From Mucor racemosus (lineage: Eukaryota > Mucoromycota > Mucoromycetes > Mucorales > Mucoraceae): a DNA stretch of 64,000 bases. Positions 31,404 through 44,600 of this stretch are shown here, piece after piece (position 1 is the stretch's first letter; every line of letters begins with the position of its first letter). A program made the translations under genes and the position numbers. Location of the stretch: NCBI GenBank assembly GCA_027405735.1, contig JAPEHQ010000016.1, positions 1,178,001 to 1,242,000 on the forward strand. The letters run 5' to 3'. The notes below the pieces were generated by a model, which saw only the letters and a list, made by a program, of their open reading frames with translations, had not been told where the DNA came from and ran no database searches.

Positions 31404-32367
31404 TAATTAATGGAGATGATACACAAAGCAATTATCTACCGATCGAGCTATTGCTGAACTTTTTAGCTGCATTTTTCGTAGAGAAAACGAAATTTTTGTC
31501 GTTTTTTTTTTCAAATTCAAAATTTGGGATGAGGATACACAAGGAAAAATTGAAGCTAGAAGAGAGAGCATCTTTTTGTACACGTTTTCGAGGATATCTC
31601 CACGAAAAATCGATATTTTGAAAAACGCTAAATTGGGTCCGACAGAGCTCAACGAGGTTGATGACAAGAATCTTTTAAAAAAATACTGCTCAATATAACG
31701 AATATTTTTAGAATCTACTACAAAAATATCAAAAAAATGAAAAAAAAAATGCTCGGAATTTTTTCATACTGAAATATGTTATAGAGCACTTTAAAACAAG
31801 TAAGTTTTATTATTAAAAAGTGTTCACATAGCTTAATTTTTTGTAGAGATATAAAACCTCAAAGTTTTCGATTGTTACCAGTGAAATACCTACAGAAATC
31901 TGAAACGCTAGCATTAAAAAATTTATACCAACTGTAAAAAGTAGGATATTTCCGGATACTTGTTTTTGGATTAAAGCTGAACATCTCAGGTACATTGGCA
32001 TATAATTTTTTCTTGGTGTTATTTAATGAAAAAAAAAGTTGAGCAGGGATGTAAAGTGAGACCCAGTTTTCAAGAAAAAAGTAGTGAACTTTACGCGTTT
32101 TTGAGATGAAAAATAAATTTGAGAATAGGTAGAATAATGCGACCAATTCATATACATTTGGCAGTATCCAAGGTATATCCTAAGTGTTTAATACGAGGTT
32201 ATGTAGCTATAGAAAAAGAACACGCTCCAGTTTTGAAGTTTGAAGACGTTACAAATTGAATTTTTTGAAAATTTAAATTAACACAAGAAGGCATAGCAAC
32301 TATAAACAAAATAATCAAAATCCATTTTAACCTATGGAGTGTAACCTGTCTAAGAAGTATCACATCG

Positions 32368-32990
32368 TCGGTAAGTTTCGTTAATTATGGTATGTAATTG
32401 TTTTCGTTTGATTCTGTTAATCGTATGTATCAATCAAAACCTGAAAGTCTTTATCCCATAGATAGCTATTGAATCAAAAGATATGATATGAATACATACA
32501 GTCTGTGTCAACAGACCAAAACTAATGTACTATCTGCTCTGTAGAAAACAAGCATCTTCAAAATCGCATTGTTATACGGAAGTTACACAACATACTGCAT
32601 TGTACACCCAGATATAGCCGCTTTAAATGAATAGCAGCTTTCAGATATTAAAACCCACAGCGTTTATGGTGTCATTCACAATATTTTTCTATAACTTTAT
32701 ATCTCAAGGAGGTATAATATGTAATACATTTATAAATATTTATATCTTTTTAGGCGTTAGAAATAGGGATACTGCATATTTTATGACGCCTTTTGTGCAC
32801 GGAACATTTTTTATTTTACTGGATTAGTACATAAATATAGTTTTTATTATTTGTAAGTTATGAATGCGGATAATTGAATGAATGAATTAATATAAATAAC
32901 CTCTATAAGATTTGACAGGGGGGAAAAGAAAAAGAAAAAGAGTTAGCCCTTGAATTTATATAAAAAAAAGCCCTCACATGTAATTAAATT
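32368..32990. other. intergenic, repeat edge and LSB5-like 3' flank
   Basis: No gene. A 66-codon open frame at 32627 has no motif support. Confidence 0.4.
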
Positions 32991-34575
32991 TTACCTTCGA
33001 TTTTCATCTTCAATAGGGGTAACGGGATCAGCAAAAGGGTCCAATTCTTCTTCTGGTTCCTCACGCTTAGCTAATTGCATATTAGAGAAAGAATCCTCGA
33101 TTTGTAATGTTTGAAGTGGAGGTGGAGGTGGTGGTGCACGGATTTGTTTAGGTGCCTCTTGTTGTTGATAAGCTAAACGCAAATGTTGTTGATTTTGTTG
33201 AGCTAATAACCAAGCTGCAGGAATTTCACCCACTAGCATGATATCGTACATTTCCAAAGCTTTTAATAGATCTTCGTTGGTAGCTAACAAAGTACCAATC
33301 CATTCTTCATTTTCTACCAATCTAGCATATCTAACAATTCTCTTTTTTGATTCCTCACATTTATCATGGATCTCCTGCAAACGTTTATCGTGTTGTAAAT
33401 CAATTTCCCATCTATCTTCAGAAGTGTTGATTAATTTCAATGCGTTGACTAAATTATTGGCATTGCTATTTCCCAATGCAATTTCCTCGAGAATTTTGGG
33501 TTTGGCCTTTTCAAAATTGAATACTCGAGTGGGTCCTCCATTACCTGATGTTTGAGAGGGACGACTTGTGCTGGCAGCAGAACTTTGACTACGAGGTTTA
33601 GTTTTGTTTTTTGATGGTTGCTCGACAGGTTGAGCAGGTCTAGTGGGCATAGCTGGAGGTGGTAACGATCTACGTTTTTCCTCTCTAGTGGGTGAAGGTG
33701 TGCTGCGACGAGGTGAAATTGGTGATTCGATCTGTCTAGAAGTAGGTGTAGTGGGTGATTGAATACTGGAAGATCTGTCAGTTGTGTCTGTATTAACTCT
33801 AGGTCGGGTCTATTGAAATTTACATGTGAGAATTTCCTTTGAGAACACTAACAAAAAAAACTTACAACACGACGTCCACCACCTCTTCCCAACTCGAATA
33901 AATCTTGAATAGCTTTCATTCCTGGTTCTTTCTTATACTTTACTGCCCATGCGCCCAAAAGTGAAACAAGTTCCTTTTTAACTGCAGCGTTTTCGCCCTA
34001 TTGTTACAATGAATGAGTTTTTTTTTTTTTTTCGTTTTTCTCTTTGGGGGTTTCATTCATACCGGGGAGGTCAGAATCAACTCGAATCTTTCCTTCATTT
34101 TTTCATTTGCAAGAAATTGTCCTATTTTAGTCGATCAATTTCGACTTCCCTTTGATCTCATTTATTAAAACTTACTATGAAATTGTTGATTTGAGTTTTC
34201 CATGAGTAATTTGAGGATCTATAATATATCACAACATCTTTAGTCTTCCCGCAATTCAAATCCAGTTCTTCTCTATCTTGTATTTTTTTTTTTTTTTTAC
34301 CTCGAGAACCCTTAATTTTTGTTGAGTACCACCGTGCTTAAGCTTCTTTCTAACAGCCTCGATAGCTTCTCTCGGCCCACTTTCTTGCATTTGAATAGAT
34401 TCGGTCAACTGTTGCAACAGATACCAGTCAACCTCTTCGAGATTAGAAAGTCTCTCTGTTTTACAAACAAGATTTTAATGTCATACATCCTGAATGATTA
34501 CACTGTAGCTTTTTTTTTTTTACCAATATATAATGATACTGATGTTTTTTGTATATCTTCAGTAAAGAACCCCAT
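32991..34575 (-). CDS. LSB5: VHS-GAT domain protein, LSB5-like
   Basis: Exons 34575-34524, 34455-34301, 34218-34176, 34121-34063, 33997-33866 and 33809-32991 give 419 residues. The N-terminal VHS domain (about 1-145) shows EEVDWYLLQQLTESI, EAIEAVRKKLKHGGTQQKLR and the closing VSLLGAWAVKYKKEPGM. A Ser/Pro/Arg-rich linker precedes a three-helix GAT domain (about 240-345; LINTSEDRWEIDLQHDKRL, ATNEDLLKALEMYD). A PPPPPP run and acidic tail follow. VHS-GAT proteins bind ubiquitin and sort endosomal or Golgi cargo; yeast Lsb5 also links to Las17/actin at endocytic sites. A GGA or TOM1 assignment is less likely because no GAE ear domain is present. Confidence 0.8.
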
Positions 34576-34696
34576 ATTTTAAAATTATAATGAAAAAGAG
34601 AAAAAGAAAAAGAGAAAACGAAAAAAAAAAAGGAAACATGATGTCAATAAAAGAAAGATGTACTTTTTGTGATACAATTACATTTGAAGTCAGTTT

Positions 34697-36914
34697 TTAT
34701 TCAGAATCAGATAAAAGTGCACTGAATCCACCTTTAGAAATCAAGAGATTTTCTCTTTTATGTGTATTTCCAGGATCGTATTCATCTTGGGAATCATCTT
34801 CACTAGAATCAGATTCTTGTTGTGCTTTAAGATCAGCTTCAATTACTCGTAATTTCTCATATTTGGTAGTTGAAAAGAATCCAGGCGGCTTGAATGAAAG
34901 CAATATTCTTCCATCTGCAGTTAGTCTTAAAATGGTATTGGCTGCTCTATAAACATCTGGTCTGGCTGCTTTAGCTGTATGAAATCCTCTTTGCTCAGCA
35001 AATTCTATAAAACAAACTTTCAGTATTTAAAGTTTATTGTACACTATGCCCTCTTACCTTCACAAATAGACCAAGCGGTCCATTGATATTCTTGAGCATT
35101 GTCCCAATCTTCAGGGGGAGTAACTGCTAGTACCTTTTCCAATGGAATATGCTCTGCCTAAATAAACAATAATGAGACTCAGCATTTCATTGACCTGATC
35201 TGATTTGGTCTACTAAACTTACAAGATATCGAATAGCACTATAAGGTTCCTGTACCTGAGCAATTGGATACATGCCAGATACGATTTGAAGAGCTCTTGG
35301 AATTAATGCGGGAAATACTAAACCAGGTGAATCACAAAGACGAACATTATCCGAAATGTGAATTGTTTGGAAATGCTTAGTATGGCCTGGAGTACGACTT
35401 GCGCTAACAACTGTTCTTCTCATGATACTATTTATCAAACTGCTTTTACCAACATTAGGATGTCCTACTAATCCAAGAGTAATATAATCTTTGTGTGGGT
35501 TGATTTCTCGGCCTGTAACTTCCAAAATACGACTAAATTCATCATCTACGATAATATTTAATATCTTTTTTCCACAACATTTACCCTTTTTTTTTTTTCG
35601 TTCTTTGTTACCTAAACCATCCATACTGCCTGTGTCACTATCGTCGTCATTATCACTATTATCGTCATTTGTATTTAAATCTGGATTATCTTCATTATAT
35701 TGAGCAATAATTGATTTCCAATCTACATGAACACCAGGTTTACTAACAGTATCACGGCAGACAGATAATATATTTTGTACACCTTGTGCATAATAGTAAC
35801 GTTTTCTAGGTTTTTTCATTTGATTCTTGAGAGAATCTGTCGAGTAATTAGTACTTTTTTTTTAAAAAAATCTTTGGCTGACCTTTTTTCCAACTTACAT
35901 GTAGCTGTATCATCGATTAAATTAGGATCTCTTGGGAAACAACTGAATGTTGCAATACGTAAATTCGGGAATTCTTCTTCAAAATACTTTGTCCATGCGA
36001 ATACTGTAAATTCAGAAACGAGATCAACCTTGTTAAAGATGCCAATAATTTTTCTCTTGAGTTTATGTGTTACATATTTATATAAAGAACGAGGAAAATG
36101 CAATAAAGGGTTTCTAATGTCCATTACAATCAAAATGACATCACTGATCTCAAGTACTCGCCATCTATTGAGTTGATTTAGTAATCACAAATACTAGCCT
36201 TATGTTAGCATACTTACAATTGACGCCAGACTTCAAGATTACGTTCAAACCAACTCAATTGATCTCCACCATAATTCTCCTCGACTGCATGTACCCAATT
36301 CTCAAAACTTTCTGTCTCTTGTCTTTCGACTTCTTCTTTAGACATGTCATAATCCCAAACAGGCCTTTTAGGAAATTCGATATATTCATCAAATTCATCA
36401 CCCTTGATCTCCATGCAATCCTACAATTTCTCGTAAAAATACAATCCATGAACATTGGAACAGTTGAATTACCTTTGGCAATCGCTTCAATGGTTGCATA
36501 CTCTTTAGCTTTTCACTTTCAATCTCTTGATGTGATAACCTTTCAAATACAGAAACCAACCTGTCAAAACATATAAATGTAAATTATCATGAAAAAGTTT
36601 TCAAATTCGATTCTGAATCTTACTTTTTATCTTCACTAACATTCTTTTTCGAGAAATCACTTGAGGTCATGCCTTTATTACTAGGTGCTACAAAGTTATT
36701 GTTTAACGAAGGTGTTTCTCTGTATCCTCTATTCAAATAATCAAACGATGTTGGGTCGACCAAAGTAGCTATAAATGAAGCATTAATAAAACTTGAGACG
36801 CTCGATAAATCAATGAATCCTACCTTTTTCCATCTTTTTAGCATGTTTACTCTGCAATTGTTGTTTCTTTTGCTTGCCACTGAATGGCTTTTTTCGCGAT
36901 GTTTTGGGAGGCAT
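34697..36914 (-). CDS. GNL1: GNL1-type circularly permuted GTPase
   Basis: Exons 36914-36824, 36768-36624, 36560-36473, 36420-36218, 36164-35899, 35836-35223, 35157-35058 and 35004-34697 give 604 residues, matching the roughly 607 of animal GNL1. The G motifs are in permuted order: NKVD (G4) about residue 208, then GHPNVGKSS (G1), SRTPGHTKHFQT (G2) and CDSPG (G3). A basic N terminus (KKPFSGKQKKQQLQSKHAKK) and the block FPKRPVWDYDMSKEEV are GNL1 hallmarks. The family includes nucleolar/cytoplasmic GTPases linked to ribosome biogenesis and cell growth. The C terminus is acidic. An insert with an acidic run and KKKGKCCGKK sits before G1. Confidence 0.9.
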
Positions 36915-37496
36915 ATTGTTTGAGTTAAATAGAAAAAGAAAAACAAGAAAAACTTGCAACTTTTATGATTTTATACTACTAGTTATTATTCAACATCCGT
37001 GGGCAATGTGAAACAGAGAAGAAAAATAATGCAGATTTTTTACCAGTTTGAATTACGTTAGTGCAGAATTTTGCATCATAGAGGAATGTGGATTCTAATA
37101 AGCTTCGAGATATATGAATAAACATCTATTTACGGTAGCACAATAAGAAATAAATCACTTGAAAGTGTCGAGTTTTATCACAATTTCAATACTGACAGTG
37201 TGACTCTTGGATATGACCCACCTCTGGATATCATCTCAAAAGTAACTTTTTTTATTACACTATCACAAAATAAAAAATACTTCGATGATTATATCATGTT
37301 ATTCATTGCTATATTTTATTTAAATCTTTTGAAAAATACTCAAAACTGACAGAAAAAATACTTTAACGTTTTATTCTTGTTGAAAATTTGGTGGTAGATG
37401 CCGATCACACAAACAATGATTGTGTCCGGGGAAACAAAGGAAATGCGTTTGCTGGACTTTCATGTCAAAAACTTTTCTTTATCACTAATATTCAAA
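36915..37496. other. divergent intergenic between GNL1 and the HD-domain gene
   Basis: About 580 bases separating two divergent start codons, so it probably holds both promoters. No gene. Confidence 0.5.
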
Positions 37497-38350
37497 ATGG
37501 CACAATCAAACCCTGCAAACGTGATCAAGTTTTTACATGTTATTGAGAATTTAAAGGTATTTGATGTGGAATAATAGCTGGTTTTTTTAAAAAACATTTA
37601 TTCATCCAAAAACGTAGAGAACAAAGCGTACTGGTTGGTTGGATAATGGCATTAAAGGTGCAGAATCTATTTCAGACCATATGCATCGTATGGGTATTAT
37701 GGCAATGCTTGTGAATGATCCTTCAATCAACAGAGAAAGGTTGGTTTTTATGCAACTAATGCAAACACCTTCTCATCATCTTGTTTATATAGATGTATCA
37801 AAATGGCAATTGTTCATGACCTTGCTGAAGCTGTTGTTGTACGTTATTGTAACTAAATATATAATATCGTACGCTTATTAATTTAAATTGTTTAGGGCGA
37901 TATCACTCCACATGCAGGCGTCAGTAAAGAGGAAAAATTCGCTTTAGAAAAGGTATGCCATGCCTCATGCAATCAAAGATTATTTGATTATTAACATGAA
38001 AATAGAATGCTATGGATGGTTTCAAGGAATCTTTAGGTAATACAGATACTGCAAATGAAATTGTTGATTTATGGCATGAATATGAAGATGCCAAATCACC
38101 AGAAGCATTATTTGTAAAGGATTTGGATAAATTTGAGATGATTGTACAAGCATTAGAATATGAAAAATGTAAGGTTCTCCTCAAATTGAAATACATCAGT
38201 TTCTAATTTCATATATTCTCTTCAGCTGACAACAAGAAATTACAAGGTTTCTTTGATTCAACAAGAGGAAAATTCCAGCATCCAACTGTTAAAGCATGGG
38301 CTGAAGCATTGTACAAAGAAAGAGAAGATGTTTTAAAGAATTTGGAATAA
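37497..38350 (+). CDS. HD-domain 5'-deoxynucleotidase (HDDC2/YGK1 family)
   Basis: Exons 37497-37556, 37618-37739, 37793-37838, 37896-37952, 38006-38168 and 38226-38350 give 190 residues, the usual family length. HD metal-site residues are visible: H in SISDHMHRMG, HD in AIVHDLAEAVVGDITPH, and D in VKDLDKFEMI. The family dephosphorylates deoxynucleoside 5'-monophosphates. Intron 2 uses a GTTGGT donor, a departure from GTAAGT. The stop codon is 8 bases from the stop of the convergent glutathione transferase gene. Confidence 0.9.
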
Positions 38351-38358
38351 AATATTAT

Positions 38359-39266
38359 TTAATAGATGTATTTTTGCATTGTCTTCCACCAAGAGCGAAT
38401 TTGAGTATTTTCTATACCAAATGTAGAGAGTACTGCAATTTCAAAGATTTCAGAATCGAGGCTTTCCAGGAATACAAAATAAGATGCAAGCACAATATCA
38501 GCCCAGCCCACTACAAAACATTTAATATCAATAATTGACAGTGCTGTGCATTTTACATTGTAGTACTTGCCTTGATTACCGGTAAGAAACGGAAGGCCTT
38601 GAAGAATTTTGTCAACTGGAATCAAACTTTGTCTCAATTCAACAATGTTATCATCTGTTTTTCCCGCAAAGTCTTCTAATGTAGCGCCCAGAGTCTTTTC
38701 ACGGTCGTTACGATACCAATCTTGAAGTTTAGGAGGGCCGCAAAGTTTGTGAATTTTGAGAATAATGAGACGGAAAAGTGGCATTATGATATGATCGTCT
38801 GCATATTTATGTAAAGACATGTGTGCATTTTTATTTTGAGGGAAAAGACTTGGAGAATCTGGATATAGCTCTTCAAGATGTTGTGCTATATTCCAAGAGT
38901 CTACAACGACATTTTTGTTTGAATCAATAATGATGGGCACTGTTGGTCTCTTTTCAAGCTTTCTACAACAATACAAAACACTCAATTAGTCAAATCTTTT
39001 CATTTAGATTCCTATATACATACGTTATAGGTGGTATTACTTGTTTGATATTACCAAAATTTACCCATTCAGTTGAATAAGGAACATTCTATTTAATATA
39101 ATATAAAATATTGAACCTTGTATTAGCTTTGGCCAAACAACTATATTCACTTGTAACCAACCTTAAAGTTCATGGCCATTCGCACTTTACATGTGTTGGG
39201 CGAAAATATAGCTTTTGGTTTTTTTAATAACTCGAGATCGTAGAATGTTACAGTATCAAGAAGCAT
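38359..39266 (-). CDS. glutathione S-transferase, fungal etherase/FuA-like
   Basis: Exons 39266-39162, 39088-39024, 38962-38571 and 38510-38359 give 237 residues. The thioredoxin-like half has RPTVPIIIDSNKNVVVDSWN, the cis-Pro VP and the D-S glutathione-contact motif, then IAQHLEELYPDSPSLF. The helical C-terminal half follows to WKTMQKYIY. The DSW-IA-HLE and P-D-PSLF wording resembles fungal FuA/etherase-type GSTs; subclass is inference. The third intron (38511-38570) starts with GC rather than GT (CAAG|GCAAGT), and the first uses GTTGGT. An in-frame ATG further upstream (39341) is possible, but ATG 39266 leads straight into the first beta strand. Confidence 0.8.
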
Positions 39267-39929
39267 CTGAAAGGTTGATTTGCTTCGAATATGAAAGTGA
39301 ATAACACAAAAGAAACTTGCGTAATGCAGCTCACATTTCATCTAAATTAAGCATTTTTGGTCTACACGAACTTTGTGCGAGGTAATCGATAATTGACGTA
39401 TTTGTACATTTTCCAATTAGGCCAATACTGACTGAAAACATTGAAATGCTTCATGACAATCAACTTTAAGATCTATTAAATTTACGTACTTTTTGAATGA
39501 AAAAGTTTGATTTTTGCAGTAAAATACGCAAACAAAAAAACATGATAAGAGCAATATTGGATGATCATTTTACGTTATAACATCGCATAATAAATTATGT
39601 CTTTTAAGGGTTTAAAAAACAACCCTCTTGAAATTATCACTTTAACAGCAAGTAGATCAATTTGGTACAGAATAGCTCTCTATTTCTTCGAGTCAATTAA
39701 TTATACTTAAATTCACATTAAATAGTAAATAATCTATAGTATGCCAACATGACTTAATGGTAAGCTAGATATTCGACAAGATAACCCGTATTTAAATGAT
39801 GATTGAACAAAATTGCAGTAGTTTATATTTTATAACTGCTGTATCTTTTATTTTGAATTATTCAACATTCATGTACTAAACATGAAAATCAAATGTTATG
39901 AGAGAAGGAGAAGGGGGGAATGGAGAAGC
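39267..39929. other. intergenic
   Basis: Holds the GST promoter side and the 3' flank of eEF1B. No gene. Confidence 0.4.
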
Positions 39930-40733
39930 TTAGATCTTTTGCATAGCAGCAACATCAACAGATTGAACGAAATCTTCCAAATCAGTGATAGCATCACACA
40001 AATCATCCATCATGACCTTATCATCCTCAACAACACAGTTGATTTGGAGCTTCTTGATACCGTAACCAATGGCAACGAGTTGAGAACCACCCCAGAGGAG
40101 ACCGTCCATGGCAATAGCCTTGACAGCAGCGGTCAATTCTTCCATGTTGGTCTCATCATCCCAAGGCTTAACTTCAAGAGTGACAGTAGTCTTAGCAATG
40201 GTCTTGGGCTTGTTGGCCTTCTTGGCGTTATATTCAGCAATACGTTGAGCCTTGACCTTCTCGGCCTCCTCATCAACTTCCTCGTCGTCAGAACCGAAGA
40301 GATCAATATCTTCTTCATCTTCCTCAGCAGCAGCAGCGGGAGCAGCAGCTTCAGTAGGCCTAAATTGTGATAAAACGCGTTTGATTAATCTTCAATTCTT
40401 TTACCTTTAAATTATAAAACTTACTTGACTTCGGTGAACCACTTGTTGATGTTGGTGTATTCAGCAGCGGGGGCAGCACCCAAAGCCTTGGCAACGGCAG
40501 CATCAGCCTCAGTAGCCTTATCACTAATTACAAATGTGTGAATAAACTACTAAGCCACCATTTATAGATACAACATGGCACTAGCTTATATCAATCGATC
40601 CAATCTTCGAATGTATATAAACAAAGCCTATAATTTATGGGAAAATTTATACTTACGAGGCAATGAACTTGTTCTCAGCGAGGTGAGCTTCGAGGATGTG
40701 AAGAGCCAAAGGGAGTTCCAAAGTAACAGACAT
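39930..40733 (-). CDS. EFB1: translation elongation factor 1-beta (eEF1B alpha)
   Basis: Exons 40733-40657, 40523-40425 and 40359-39930 give 201 residues, the normal size. A GST-like N-terminal region is followed by an Ala-rich, acidic stretch ([20 protein letters not shown], the CK2-site hinge) and the catalytic exchange domain from about residue 113 ([20 protein letters not shown]) ending in [12 protein letters not shown], where the penultimate Lys is the residue that disrupts the eEF1A nucleotide site. It reloads eEF1A with GTP. Codons prefer C/G-ending forms (AAG, GCC, ATC) far more than neighbouring genes, as expected of high expression. The first intron is long (133 bp), like those of ribosomal-protein-type genes. 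Confidence 0.95.
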
Positions 40734-41617
40734 AGTTAAAAGATGAATATATGTGCAAAAGGAAGAAAATCAACAGAACTTTTCCAAACAAAAAATTTTA
40801 TTATTTTTTTCGTCAAAAATTTAGGCCAATCATGTATGACAGTCTATATGGAAGACATCCCGTTAGTGTCAATTCACTTTTTTATTACATGTAATTCATC
40901 TTGAAATACTGCTATCATAACGAGGATTGTGCACCATCAAAGCTTTTTTTAGTTATAATTGCTTGATTTATCATCCTGATAGACCTTGATATGCTTCAAA
41001 TATCCGTTTAGAATCAAACTATTATGTCTCTTACAAGCCACATTATAGTGTGCTCTTTTCACTACATGAAAGAAAGCGGAGATGTCACTTTGAGATACAA
41101 TCGACTGCAGTAATTCACGTACCTTTTTATATGATACACTTATAATAATTTAATACTTTTCAACGTATGAATAGCTTAAATAGGTACGTTTTTAAAGTCT
41201 TTATAATTAATAGCTATATAATGTGGAGCTACTGCTAGAATATCTTACGAAACTGACATGAAACTTGAGCTTGATCTGTTGAGATCGGCCTTTTAAAACG
41301 ATTCAATATCTTGGATATACATACATTTTAAAGGATTCTTACGGATGTATCTAAACTTTTAATAACATAATAAAACATGAAAACCGTTTTTTAAAAGCGT
41401 CGGATTTAAAATTAATTTTTTGTTTGAGAAAAAACGGCCAAAACAGTAGAATATTCGATGCTCAATTTGATATATTTGATTTTTTAAATTTCAGAGAAAA
41501 CAGTTTCTAGCACAAAAAAAACAACTTGGAATTTGCTTTATTTAGGGTGATATGTGTAAGTGTATATAAAAGGGTAAAAGGGTAAAAGGGTACAAGGGTA
41601 AGAGAGAGAAAAAAAAA
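40734..41617. other. intergenic, eEF1B promoter and kinase 3' flank
   Basis: No gene. A tandem AAAGGGTAAAAGGGT-type repeat (four GGGTA-like units) is at about 41571-41600. Confidence 0.4.
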
Positions 41618-44600
41618 CTAATTATTGTCATTATCAACATCTTGTCTCGATATTAAACTAAAGTTTGTATTTCTGATCACATTTCCATATTGCAACAAAC
41701 TTAATAATTTTTGACCAATAAATTGATAACCTGCAAAGTTTTCATCATGAACAGTAGCAACATTTTGAATATCTACACTAAAGAGACCTGATAAGTTTTC
41801 AAAACGACAAATTTCTACAAAAAACTGGATTTCTTCTCCTCTGTCAATACTTGGATGTCCATAGATTGGTTGCGTTATCATGGTAGCAGTAGCGTTTTTA
41901 GTCGATAAATGATTCAAAATATCTCTGACCTCATCTTGTTGATTGTTATCAGTAGAATGAATTGATCGGCGTGTGCAACGTAATTTATAACCTCCTATAT
42001 TTTCAACTTGGATACCCAGAATTAATAGAATTTTATTGATTTCGAGTAGTACATCCATAGGAGGTTTCGACGTCAGTGCAGAATGATTCATACTGCCTGT
42101 ATGCACTCTTAATTCAGATGCAATTGACATACGATCGACTTCATTTTGTCGTTGTTGTTGTTGGTTATTTATATTGTTATTGCTTTGAGATAATATAGTG
42201 GGTGTATGTGAAACTGCTGTTGATGTGGATCGCATCGGTACAAGTGAGGAATTGGGTCGTGCAACCGGTATTGTTGCTTCTTCTTCTTCTTCTTCTGGTA
42301 TAATCGCTTCTCTCGAAGAGGAATAAGTGCTATGATGACTATTGGCACTATTAGATATGCTACTTGCAGTAATTGTTTTTGGCTCTGTGTGTAATACAAA
42401 ACAATTAATTATCGTGATTAAAAATGGGAGAAAAAATAACAATCAACTCACTTTTGTGTTGAAGAGATTTGGTTTTCTTCAACCATGATATTAATCGTTC
42501 GCTTTTTGAATGCTCTACTACAAGTGGAGGAGAATTTGCTGGTGTTGGAGCTAATGGAAGCTCTTTTGTAGAATGGCTTTGCATCAAATGTTGCCATGAA
42601 TGTCTATTTTTATTAGCAGGCTTCTGATCATTTTTTGAGACTAAAGATGATGGCAAAGTAGCAGTATTTGGACTATTTGTAGTACGACGCTTAACACTAG
42701 AGAAGAATTTAGCTTTTAATGATAAATGTTGTCGTGGAGGTGAAGGATATTGATTTGTTTTTTGCTGTTGCTGTTGTTGTTGCATCAAAGCGCTTGTAAC
42801 TGCAGCGTCGATCGTATGTCTCTTCTTTCGCTTTGCAGCTAATTGTTTTGTCTCCAAGTCTTCCTGTATATTTTGTCTTGCGTTTGTGTTAGTAGTTGAT
42901 TTATTCTCGTTAGTATTAACAGGAGCGACAAGCAATGTCTTGGCATTTTTAGTGATTTGATTATTCAGGACAAATGGCATATTTGTTGACTTTTCTTCTT
43001 CTCTTTCAGGCGATATTTTTTCACTGCAACTAGCATGAGAGGTTGCATCAATAGAAACATTATCATTCTTTGATGATTCTTCTTTTTCCTCTAGAGGTAA
43101 GGGCAGAGGAATTGGTGTTGATGGAGAAGACATTGCACCATTTGCATGATTTATAGGTTCATTGACAATAGCTCTTTCACTATGATTGTCCATTTCTTCT
43201 GTTTCTATTATATCGTCAGTTCGGGCGTCTTTTGTGTTACTATATGAATTGGAGTACGAGTACGATGAAGATGCAGAAGAGGAAGTTGAACACGAATCAT
43301 GATCGCTATCTTCACAGCAATCTTCATTAGAATCATATTGCTCACCGTCAGATAAAATATTAAGGTTTGTTGAAGATTGAATGCCTGTGAGCAACATTTG
43401 TTTCTTGATTTGTGCTTCTTTTTCTAGTTCTTGTACAGATTTAGAGATCTGACCCTTGTAGTTTTCTAACCAAGGGTGAGACATTATAAATTGAATATTG
43501 CATCTTTCACTTGGATCAGGAATCAACATTTTTCCAATAATGTCTTTAGCATCTTTAGACAAATACGACGGATATTTGGGTTTATGTGCCATAATATAGC
43601 GATATAATCTTCCGATATTTTCACCGTTGGGATTTTTAGCATCATCATCAAATGGCAAGTAACCACAAAGCATAGCATACAAGATAATTCCACATGACCA
43701 AATATCTACACCTGTACCAGCATAAAGTCTTCCTGTCATGACAAGTTCAGGAGCTGCATACACAGGGGATCCACACGAGGTAGACATTAAATCGCCAGTC
43801 TTGAGAGTGAATTGATTTGCGAAACCAAAATCAGTAACAATTAGGTTTCCATGGCGATCTAACAGAATGTTTTCCTATAATAAAGAACCTCCTTTTTTTA
43901 ATACAACAAAGTGTAATACAATTATCTTTAGATAAACAACATACAAGTTTTAAATCACGGTGCACAATGTTCTTTTGATGCATGTAATAGACACTACTGA
44001 TCAATTGAGAAAAAAGTCTACATGCTTCTTGTTCCTTTAGATATCTCTGCCTAAAGATGTACTCAAACAATTCTCCACCTGATAGTAATGTTGTCAATAT
44101 AAAAGCGGACCTTTTTAAACTAACAACACTAAAATATTACCTTGAGCATATTCCAATACCATGCCAATATTTGTGTTTGTTTCATTTACGCTTAATAATT
44201 TGACAATATATGGATGGTTCAGTATCTATTATTTATGTATATGTAATGTGATAATTGTTTGTTATTCGTTCATGTTACTTGTTTTCATGAGAATATTTCA
44301 TTTACCCTAAGGATATCAATTTCCATTCGAATCTTTTCTAATTGTGAAGAAGAATCGATATTTTGCTTTTTAACCAGTTTGACAGCCACCTGTTTTTATA
44401 TTGATTTTTTTTTTTTTTTTAGTAAATAAACAAGCTTTTATAACAACACAAAATTACTTACAATTTGACCTGTTTCGACATGTCTGCCTAATTTAACTTT
44501 ACCAAATTCACCAACACCAAGTGTCTTTAATAGTAAAAATGGGCCTAACCTTGGTACCTTTTTCGAATTACAAGATGAAACAGGAGAAGGTTTTAAATAG

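Larger units (their letters stand above)
25277..32367. repeat. degraded copy P1 of the large palindromic repeat element
   Basis: Module order is A (minus, 25277-27069), an LTR at the place of module X, D (plus, 27323-30127), then A (plus, 30128-32367). The outer ends mirror each other (CGATATGATACTTC at 25277 and GAAGTATCACATCG ending 32367). Compared with the copy at 46.3-54.7 kb it lacks X and the second D, and carries several later insertions listed separately. Boundaries are mine, read by eye. Confidence 0.65.
30128..32367 (+). repeat. repeat module A3
   Basis: Starts in AGCTCAGGAATCAGGAACTACG and follows the order of A1 and A5 to about 32367. Interrupted by two solo LTRs (30249-30497 and 30579-31403). 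Confidence 0.8.
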
